DNA of 27,827 bases, from NCBI GenBank assembly GCA_031550205.1, contig JAVBOV010000081.1, forward strand, positions 1 through 27,827, in the 5' to 3' direction. The stretch is from JAVBOV01 sp031550205. Lineage in GTDB: Bacteria > Pseudomonadota > Alphaproteobacteria > RF32 > CAG-239. Positions 22,344-27,827 of this stretch are shown here, piece after piece. Made by a program: the position numbers and the translations under genes. The notes under the pieces were generated by a model. The model saw only the letters and a list, made by a program, of their open reading frames with translations. It was not told the DNA's origin and searched no databases. Numbering within the stretch: position 1 is the first letter of the stretch; each line of letters begins with the position of its first letter.

Positions 22344-23228
22344 CTAAAACTTCATCCCTCTCAACAACTCCTCCATCATCATCTTCTTTTTCCCCTGGCG
22401 CTGAATCTCCAAAATTTCCAAAGCCTTGTCCCGGCAGCCGATAAACAACCGATTTTCCTCCTGCTTAACCTCACCTGCAGTTAATTTTAAACTTGCAATT
22501 TGCGCCCTAAATATTTTAAAACGCTCATTATTATATTCAAAATAAGCCGCCGGATATGGGTTAAACGCCCTAATTTTTCTTTCCAAAACCTCCGCCGGCA
22601 AATTAAAATCTAGCTTTGCCTCAGCCTTATCAATCTTGGCTGCATAAGTCACCAAATTCTCATCCTGAGGAATTCCCTCAAAATTCACCATATCACCCAA
22701 ATATTCAACAATCAGCTTGGCGCCCATTTCCGCCATTGCATCGTGCAAAGAGCCGCCGGTGGTGTCCTTGCCAATCTCAATCTCACCTTTTAAAAACATT
22801 TTTCCGGCATCAAGCGCTTCAACCATTTCCATAATCGTAATTCCGGTCTTATCATCCCCGGCTTCAATCGCACGCTGGATTGGGGCTGCTCCGCGCCAGC
22901 GCGGCAGCAACGAACCATGAATATTAATGCACGGAAAAACATCCAAAACCGCTTTCGGCAAAATCAAACCGTAAGCCGCCACAATTGCAATATCCGCTTT
23001 AAGGTTTTTATATTTTTCCTGCTCTTCTAAATTGCGCAAAGTCTTGGGCGTGTGCACCTCAATGCCTTTTTCTTCTGCAAACAAATGCACCGGAGATTTA
23101 TGAACTTCCTGTCCGCGCCCGGCTTCTTTCGGCGCCTGCGTATAAACGCAAACCACCTCATGCTTCTCGCAAAGCGCCCTCAAAGCAAAAACCGCAAACT
23201 CCGGCGTCCCCATAAACACAATTTTCAT
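22344..23228 (-). CDS. fmt: Methionyl-tRNA formyltransferase
   Basis: Transfers the formyl group of 10-formyl-tetrahydrofolate to initiator Met-tRNA. The 294-aa protein opens MKIVFMGTPEFAVFALRAL, has the formyl-transfer core INIHGSLLPRWRGAAPIQRA near residue 105 (Asn-His) and GITIMEMVEALDAGKM after it, and a C-terminal OB-like domain (EVLERKIRAFNPYPAAYFEY). It is about 20 residues shorter than E. coli Fmt, at the C-terminal end. The ATG at 23228 is chosen because GGAG is five bases upstream; the frame begins one codon earlier with GTG. It lies 51 bases after def, with a GC-rich hairpin between. Confidence 0.95.
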   Translation of the reverse strand: MKIVFMGTPEFAVFALRALCEKHEVVCVYTQAPKEAGRGQEVHKSPVHLFAEEKGIEVHTPKTLRNLEEQEKYKNLKADIAIVAAYGLILPKAVLDVFPCINIHGSLLPRWRGAAPIQRAIEAGDDKTGITIMEMVEALDAGKMFLKGEIEIGKDTTGGSLHDAMAEMGAKLIVEYLGDMVNFEGIPQDENLVTYAAKIDKAEAKLDFNLPAEVLERKIRAFNPYPAAYFEYNNERFKIFRAQIASLKLTAGEVKQEENRLFIGCRDKALEILEIQRQGKKKMMMEELLRGMKF

Positions 23229-23249
23229 CACTTCTCCAAAATATAAAAT

Positions 23250-23273
23250 CCCCCTCCTGATTTCAGGAGGGGG
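23250..23273 (-). promoter_or_regulatory. GC-rich hairpin between def and fmt
   Basis: Ten-base stem CCCCCTCCTG / CAGGAGGGGG with an ATTT-type loop, followed in the minus direction by ATTTTATATTTT. It is a possible weak terminator or attenuator within the operon. One arm contains CCTCCT (the anti-Shine-Dalgarno sequence) and the other AGGAGG, so it also hides a strong ribosome-binding-like site. Confidence 0.6.
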
Positions 23274-23279
23274 TAATCA

Positions 23280-23804
23280 TCACTCTTCTTCCTCTTGTTC
23301 ACCCTTGCGCAGTTTTTCCAGTTTTTTCACCAGCATATTTCTCTTCAAACGGCTGATGCGGTCAATGTATAAAACTCCGTTCAAATGATCCAGCTCGTGC
23401 TGCACAATGCGGCTTAACAAACCCTCGGCCACAAGCTCTTGCGCATTGCCGTCATAATCCAAATATTGAACCCTGACACTCAAAAAGCGCTCAACCTCGG
23501 CAACCAGAGAAGGCACAGATAAGCAGCCCTCCTCGCAAATAATTTTTTCCTCGCTGGTCCAGATAATTTCCGGGTTCACCAAATGCAAAATCTTCGGCTC
23601 TTCGCCTTCTTCTTTAGCATAATCAATCACCACAATGCGCTTTGAAACGCCAACCTGCGGTGCCGCCAAGCCCACTCCGGCAGCCTCATACATCGTCTCC
23701 AGCATATCATCCATAAAAGCGCGCAGTTCGTCATCAACTTTGTCGACCGGCAAAGCTTTTTTCTTTAATATAGGATCAGGATATTCATATATGTCCAGTA
23801 TCAT
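23280..23804 (-). CDS. def: Peptide deformylase
   Basis: Metal-dependent removal of the N-formyl group from nascent proteins. All three motifs are present in the 174-aa protein: GVGLAAPQVG near residue 43, EEGCLSVP near 92 (metal Cys) and QHELDHLNG near 134 (HExxH). The C-terminal tail (KKLEKLRKGEQEEEE) is Lys/Glu-rich and slightly longer than usual. The start overlaps the nusB stop by four bases (ATGA). In many bacteria def and fmt are adjacent; here they keep that order with 51 bases between them. Confidence 0.97.
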   Translation of the reverse strand: MILDIYEYPDPILKKKALPVDKVDDELRAFMDDMLETMYEAAGVGLAAPQVGVSKRIVVIDYAKEEGEEPKILHLVNPEIIWTSEEKIICEEGCLSVPSLVAEVERFLSVRVQYLDYDGNAQELVAEGLLSRIVQHELDHLNGVLYIDRISRLKRNMLVKKLEKLRKGEQEEEE

Positions 23805-24283
23805 CTGACTTCCTTGGCAATCTGGTCCAAAAGCGCGTTCACCATCTTCGGCTCATTCTTAAAGAAGAATGCATAAGCCAAATCAACATATTCCTGAATA
23901 ATCACCTTGGCATCAACATCTAAAGTATATAAAAGCTCATACACCGCGCAAAGCAAAAGCGCCTGCAAAGTGCCGTCCATGCGTTCAAAGCTCCAGCTTT
24001 CATTAAGATACGTTGTCAAAGATTTTTCAATCTCTTCCTTTTTTGCAGCCACACCTCTGGCCAGTTTTTCAAAATAAGCCCTGTCCAGCTCTGAAAGTTC
24101 AATCACCTCTTCTTCTTGGTTTTCCAGGGTTTCCTGCAGCACAAAACGGCCAATCTTACCGTCCATAAAGTCTTTAATTACTTGGTCAACTGCAAGCTGG
24201 CCATATTCCATCATATAAACGGCCTGCACTGCGGCCAGTCTTGCCACAGATTTCATCTTAATTTTATTTGAAACAAATTTCAT
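23801..24283 (-). CDS. nusB: Transcription antitermination factor NusB
   Basis: RNA-binding factor that works with NusE on boxA in rRNA antitermination. The 160-aa all-helical protein has SVARLAAVQAVYMMEYGQ at the N-terminus, SWSFERMDGTLQALLLCAVYELL in the middle and EYVDLAYAFFFKNEPKMVNALLDQ near the end, the NusB core pattern. It starts at the nrdR stop (ATGA overlap) and ends over the def start in the same way. The initial MKFVSNKIKMKSV may contain a second possible start ten codons in, but only the first fits the overlap. Confidence 0.93.
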   Translation of the reverse strand: MKFVSNKIKMKSVARLAAVQAVYMMEYGQLAVDQVIKDFMDGKIGRFVLQETLENQEEEVIELSELDRAYFEKLARGVAAKKEEIEKSLTTYLNESWSFERMDGTLQALLLCAVYELLYTLDVDAKVIIQEYVDLAYAFFFKNEPKMVNALLDQIAKEVR

Positions 24284-24738
24284 TTTTCTGGTTTTCCTAT
24301 AGTATCAACTAATTCTTCAAAATCTTTAACCTCGCGAAAATCCTTATACACCGAGGCAAACCTGATATACGCCACATGGTCCAGCTTCAAAAGCGCCTCC
24401 ATCACATATTCGCCGATGGTGTTTGAAGGAATTTCAGACTCTCCGGAACTCTCCAGCCGTCTCTGAATCGAACTCACAATTTTCTCAACCCGCTCCGGGT
24501 TCACCGGACGCTTGCGAACCGAAATTTGAATCGAGCGCGCCAGCTTGTCGCGGTCAAACGGAACTTTCTCTCCGTTTTTCTTAACCACCATCAAATCCCT
24601 GAGCTGAACTCTTTCAAAAGTGGTAAAGCGCGAAGCGCATTCCGGACATTCTCTGCGCCTTCTGATTGCCGTATCATCATCCGTTGTACGAGAATCTTTA
24701 ACCTGCGTATCAACATTTCCGCAAAAAGGACAACGCAT
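24280..24738 (-). CDS. nrdR: Transcriptional repressor NrdR
   Basis: ATP/dATP-sensing repressor of ribonucleotide reductase genes. The 152-aa protein has the zinc ribbon MRCPFCGNVDTQVKDSR with CPECASRFTTFER (four Cys, residues 3-34), then the ATP-cone (VVKKNGEKVPFDRDKLARSI, residues about 49-135). Its length is that of the family. It overlaps nusB by four bases and the murF stop by one (TAATG). glyA-nrdR-(rib)-nusB order is common; here murF is inserted and rib genes are missing. Confidence 0.97.
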   Translation of the reverse strand: MRCPFCGNVDTQVKDSRTTDDDTAIRRRRECPECASRFTTFERVQLRDLMVVKKNGEKVPFDRDKLARSIQISVRKRPVNPERVEKIVSSIQRRLESSGESEIPSNTIGEYVMEALLKLDHVAYIRFASVYKDFREVKDFEELVDTIGKPEK

Positions 24739-26105
24739 TATTTCCCCTCCTTTGCCAACAGGGATTCAACAACCTTATATAATTCTGAGGAATATCTGGC
24801 TCCCTTTATAAGCAAAATATCGCCATTTTGCAAGAGTTTATTTACCAAAAACTCATAGAGCCCGTCTTTATTTTCAAAATAATGCTGCTCCATGCGCGAA
24901 GGAAGCTGCGCCAAAACATCTTTGGTCTCAGGCTTCACCCCAATCACAATGTCAATATCCGTGCCTGCCAAAACCTTGCCGATTTCAATGTGCTTTTCTT
25001 CTGAAAACGAGCCAAGCTCTGCCATTTTGCCAACCACTGCAATCTTTCTTCCCTCGGTTTTAACCGCACCCAAAGACAATATCGCCAGCTTCATCGCTTC
25101 TGGTTGGCCGGAATAGCTGTCGTCAATCAACGTATAAGCGCCGCCGTTTGGCAGCTTTAAAACGCTCCTCTTCCCCCTGCCCGGCAATTCTTCAAATTCT
25201 TTCAGATAGTTAGCCGCCTCGGTTAAATTTAAACCTAAAGCATCAATAACCGTTAAAACCGCCAAAGAATTATAAATTTTGTGTTCCCCTTCTGAGTCCA
25301 GCTCATAAGAAATTTCATGTTTGCCGATTCTGGCCTTAATTTTGGTGCCGTCAACTTCCAAAATATTCTCTTTGCCAAACCCTCTGATATCTTTAGTATA
25401 TTCTGAAGCCGTGGCTTTCAAAAGCGCCGCAAAATTGGTGTCGCGGTTAATCACGGCGATTCCTTTTTTGCCCAAACCCTCAAAAATTTCGGCTTTGGCG
25501 CGTGCAATATCTTCCAATCCTTTAAAAAACTCAATATGCATCGGATACACATTGTTCACAATCGCAATATCCGGCTCCACCAAAGAGGTTAAATAAGAAA
25601 GCTCGCCTTTGGCGCTCATGCCCATCTCAATCACCGCATAATCGGCGTTCATATCCAAATCAATCAAACTTTGCGGCACGCCGATATGGTTGTTAAAATT
25701 GGCTTTGGTGGCATAAGTAGGCGCAAATTTCTGCAGCAAAAACTTCATCTCTTCTTTGAGTGTGGTCTTGCCTGAGCTTCCGGTCAAACCAATCACCTTG
25801 CCCTTATAAAGCGAGCGGATATACGCCCCCAATTGCCCCAAAGCTTTAGTGGTGTCTTCAACCAAAATCTGCCTGATGGCCGGAACCTCGGCCGCCAGTT
25901 TTTCAACCACCACAAAGCTTGCGCCTTTTTTCATCACCTCGGCCACAAAATCGTGCCCGTCAAATTTTTCACCTTTTAAAGCAAAAAACAAATCTTTCCG
26001 AAAAATATTGCGGCTGTCGGTGCAAACATTAGAAACTTCCTCATCCACCACATTTGAAACCGAGCTTAAAACCTCGGCAATTTTTTTAGAGCTTAAACTA
26101 ATCAT
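24738..26105 (-). CDS. murF: UDP-MurNAc-tripeptide:D-Ala-D-Ala ligase
   Basis: Last cytosolic Mur ligase step of peptidoglycan precursor synthesis. The 455-aa protein has the N-terminal UDP-binding signature CTDSRNIFRKDLFFALKG, the ATP P-loop GLTGSSGKTTLKEEM near residue 108, NNHIGVPQSL, the middle-domain MHIEFFKG and the late DDSYSGQPEAM near 327, where most MurF enzymes have DDSYNANP. The change Asn-Ala-Asn to Ser-Gly-Gln is unusual, but the rest is intact. It lies between glyA and nrdR with one-base overlaps at both ends, not in the usual mur/fts cluster. Confidence 0.95.
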   Translation of the reverse strand: MISLSSKKIAEVLSSVSNVVDEEVSNVCTDSRNIFRKDLFFALKGEKFDGHDFVAEVMKKGASFVVVEKLAAEVPAIRQILVEDTTKALGQLGAYIRSLYKGKVIGLTGSSGKTTLKEEMKFLLQKFAPTYATKANFNNHIGVPQSLIDLDMNADYAVIEMGMSAKGELSYLTSLVEPDIAIVNNVYPMHIEFFKGLEDIARAKAEIFEGLGKKGIAVINRDTNFAALLKATASEYTKDIRGFGKENILEVDGTKIKARIGKHEISYELDSEGEHKIYNSLAVLTVIDALGLNLTEAANYLKEFEELPGRGKRSVLKLPNGGAYTLIDDSYSGQPEAMKLAILSLGAVKTEGRKIAVVGKMAELGSFSEEKHIEIGKVLAGTDIDIVIGVKPETKDVLAQLPSRMEQHYFENKDGLYEFLVNKLLQNGDILLIKGARYSSELYKVVESLLAKEGK

Positions 26106-27343
26106 TACTTGCTTTCATAAATCGGAAATTTTTTGCACAAATCCAGAACCTTAAGCTTGGTATTTTGAATCATTTCTTCAGCATCGCCTCTTTGCATTGC
26201 ATCCACAATATCGCCAATCCAATTGGCAATCATCTCAAACTCCTGCCTGCCGAAACCGCGGGTAGTTCCCGCCGGCGTGCCGACCCTGATGCCGGAGGTA
26301 ATTTTTGGAGAAAGCTTGTCAAACGGAATGGAGTTTTTGTTGCAGGTAATGTTGGCTCTTTCCAAAGCCTCGCAAACATCTTTTCCGGTCAAGCCTTTTG
26401 GCGTCAAATCAACCAAAAGCAAATGCGTATCTGTCCCGCCTGATACCAAATTCAAACCTCTCTGTCTCAAAACTTCGCCCATCGCCTTAGCATTTTCAAT
26501 CACATTTTTGGCATAGGTTTTAAACTCCGGCTTTAAATCTTCCAAAAAGCAAACCGCCTTTGCTGCAATCACGTGCATTAAAGGCCCGCCCTGCGTTCCT
26601 GGGAAAATTGCCGAATCAATTTTCTTGGCAATCTCTTCATTATTGGTCAAAATCATGCCGCCTCTGGGCCCGCGTAAAGTTTTATGAGTGGTAGTTGTCA
26701 CCACGTCGGCATAAGGCAGCGGATTAGGAATTGCCCCGCCGGCCACCAAACCTGCAAAGTGCGCCATATCCACCATAAAATATGCCCCGACCTTGTCGGC
26801 AATTTTCCTGAAACGTTCAAAATCAATCAAACGCGCATAGGCCGAGCCGCCGGCAATAATCAACTTCGGTTTGTTTGCCAGCGCCAGCTCTTCAACCTGT
26901 TCATAATCAATCAATCCGGTGTCTTGCTTAACTCCATATGCCACAGCCTTAAGCCACTTGCCTGAAAAAGAGACTTTTGAGCCGTGCGTCAAATGTCCGC
27001 CGGCATCCAAACTCATGCCCAAAATTGTATCATTGGGCTGCAGCAGCGCCACATAAACCCCGGTGTTGGCTTGCGAGCCTGAGTGCGGCTGAACATTAAC
27101 AAACTTGGCATCAAAAAGTTTTTTAGCGCGTAGAATTGCCAAATCTTCAACCACATCCACAAACTCGCACCCGCCATAATAACGCCTGTGCGGATATCCT
27201 TCGGCATATTTATTGGTCAGAATTGAACCCTGAGCCTCCAAAACCGCATCAGAAACAATATTCTCCGAAGCAATCAGCTCAATCTGATTCTGCTGACGCT
27301 TTAATTCCAACCCAATCGCATTTTCAATTTCTTTATCAAACAT
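26105..27343 (-). CDS. glyA: Serine hydroxymethyltransferase
   Basis: PLP enzyme that converts serine and tetrahydrofolate to glycine and 5,10-methylene-tetrahydrofolate. The 412-aa protein has QIELIASENIVS near residue 20, the PLP-lysine block VTTTTHKTLRGPRGGMIL near 220, and IRVGTPAGTTRGFG near 345. I chose the ATG at 27343 (MFDKEIENAIG) because AAGGA is ten bases upstream and the family begins there; a start at 27379 adds 12 residues from the leader. The leader contains the 30-bp tandem repeats. It heads the glyA-murF-nrdR-nusB-def-fmt operon and provides one-carbon units used by Fmt. Confidence 0.97.
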   Translation of the reverse strand: MFDKEIENAIGLELKRQQNQIELIASENIVSDAVLEAQGSILTNKYAEGYPHRRYYGGCEFVDVVEDLAILRAKKLFDAKFVNVQPHSGSQANTGVYVALLQPNDTILGMSLDAGGHLTHGSKVSFSGKWLKAVAYGVKQDTGLIDYEQVEELALANKPKLIIAGGSAYARLIDFERFRKIADKVGAYFMVDMAHFAGLVAGGAIPNPLPYADVVTTTTHKTLRGPRGGMILTNNEEIAKKIDSAIFPGTQGGPLMHVIAAKAVCFLEDLKPEFKTYAKNVIENAKAMGEVLRQRGLNLVSGGTDTHLLLVDLTPKGLTGKDVCEALERANITCNKNSIPFDKLSPKITSGIRVGTPAGTTRGFGRQEFEMIANWIGDIVDAMQRGDAEEMIQNTKLKVLDLCKKFPIYESK

Positions 27344-27372
27344 ACACTCGATTCCTTTTTGTATTTTAACCT

Positions 27373-27500
27373 TTATCATTTCAACATTCTATTTTTGTCA
27401 TTTCGACGACCCGAACGCCCCCTATTGTCATTTCGACGACCCGAACGCCCCCCTATTGTCATTTCGACGACCCGAACGAAGTGAGCGGAGGAGAAATCTC
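27373..27500. repeat. Three tandem copies (plus one degenerate) of a dispersed ~30-bp repeat
   Basis: TTGTCATTTCGACGACCCGA recurs at 27395, 27425 and 27456 with spacing of 30 and 31 bases; the first two end in AACGCCCCC(C)TA, the third continues AACGAAGTGAGCGGAGGAGA to 27500. A weaker copy (TTATCATTTCAACATTCTAT) begins at 27373. The full form is a dispersed palindromic repeat type I recognise from many bacterial genomes. It occupies the glyA leader and the 3' side of the GIY-YIG gene. Confidence 0.85.
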
Positions 27501-27517
27501 TCTCTCCAAACCCAAAC

Positions 27518-27808
27518 TCACTCCAAAATACTATCCCATAAATCAACATATCTCGGATTCATAGATAATATAAGCCGTCTCTTCTTTTCCCTTCTCCAAT
27601 CCTTTAGTTCTTTTTCCCTCAATATAGCCTTCTCAATATCATCATAAATCTCATAATAAACTAAAATATTTATATTATATTTTGAAGTAAATCCCTCAAT
27701 TATTTTATTTTTATGCTCATGCACTCTTCTAATTAAGTCATTCGTAACCCCGACATAATAAAGGTTGTCTGGTTTGTTGGTAAGTGTGTAAACATAATAA
27801 CTTTTCAT
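27518..27808 (-). CDS. Small GIY-YIG family nuclease
   Basis: A 96-aa single-domain GIY-YIG protein. YYVYTLTNKPDNLYYVGVTN carries the GIY and YIG strands in variant form (YVY, YVG); the catalytic Arg is in DLIRRVHEHK, and the Glu region is AILREKELKDWRREKKR, with the terminal MNPRYVDLW of this subfamily. Active-site residues seem intact. The ATG at 27808 follows a GGAGG about 13 bases away; an adjacent TTG could also start it. It is followed by the dispersed repeats at 27373-27500, then by glyA. Cellular role of these small proteins is unknown; DNA repair or repeat mobility are both possible. Confidence 0.85.
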   Translation of the reverse strand: MKSYYVYTLTNKPDNLYYVGVTNDLIRRVHEHKNKIIEGFTSKYNINILVYYEIYDDIEKAILREKELKDWRREKKRRLILSMNPRYVDLWDSILE

Positions 27809-27827
27809 CAATAAGATTTATCCTCCA

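Noticed and set aside
27395..27500. Possible CRISPR array from repeats spaced 30-31 bp
   Set aside because: The repeat itself takes nearly the whole unit, there are no distinct spacers, and no cas gene is near.

Overview
The window looks like chromosomal DNA of an AT-leaning alphaproteobacterium. The pointers are a CcrM-type GANTC adenine methyltransferase with its C-terminal extension, the lspA / DUF3035 lipoprotein / two-M16-peptidase cluster, a flgB-flgC-fliE operon behind a sigma-54-type promoter, and a stand-alone FlhB-tail protein. The richness in palindromic and short tandem repeats, some inside reading frames, resembles what is known from Rickettsiales and other host-associated alphaproteobacteria; the exact lineage cannot be read from this sequence. 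Nearly all genes lie on the minus strand in tightly packed operons whose stop and start codons overlap (ATGA or TAATG).

Layout from left to right. 1-4624: lspA, a DUF3035 lipoprotein, an active M16 peptidase, an M16 subunit without the zinc motif, and the start of pgi, all overlapping. 4694-6118: the Mg2+ transporter mgtE. 6262-6489: two tandem tRNA-Leu genes. 6550-6820: two diverged copies of a ~147-bp repeat. 6822-7985: the rod operon flgB-flgC-fliE, divergent from an flhX-like gene at 8074. 8530-8905: a terminator, a 66-bp duplicate of the rsmB 3' end and a long palindromic element. 8906-10985: a HigA-like regulator, an alpha/beta hydrolase and an RsmB-type rRNA methyltransferase. 11184-15508: ccrM, two tandem Ppx/GppA phosphatases, rlmE and a GNAT acetyltransferase. 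15700-17907: an unrecognised two-gene operon (a 460-aa protein with ADP-ribosyltransferase-like traits, then an HExxH metalloprotease) with its own promoter. 18032-21116: macA and a split macB. 21263-21922: a plus-strand gene of unknown function. 22040-22240: a second copy of the palindromic element. 22344-27343: glyA-murF-nrdR-nusB-def-fmt. 27373-27808: tandem repeats and a GIY-YIG nuclease.

Most genes are housekeeping. GlyA supplies one-carbon units, Fmt spends them on formyl-Met-tRNA and Def removes the formyl group again, in the same operon as NusB, NrdR and MurF. LspA would mature the lipoprotein encoded immediately downstream of it. The parts least explained by known annotation are: (a) the 460-aa / metalloprotease operon; (b) a hairpin family with compensatory changes, present twice in tandem after fliE and once inside the flhX reading frame; (c) a ~200-bp long-hairpin element with two full copies and fragments, one copy flanked by a 66-bp duplication of rsmB; (d) arrays of exactly four ATCNAAA heptamers at three intercistronic junctions; and (e) a HigA-like antitoxin homologue whose operon partner is a hydrolase, not a toxin.
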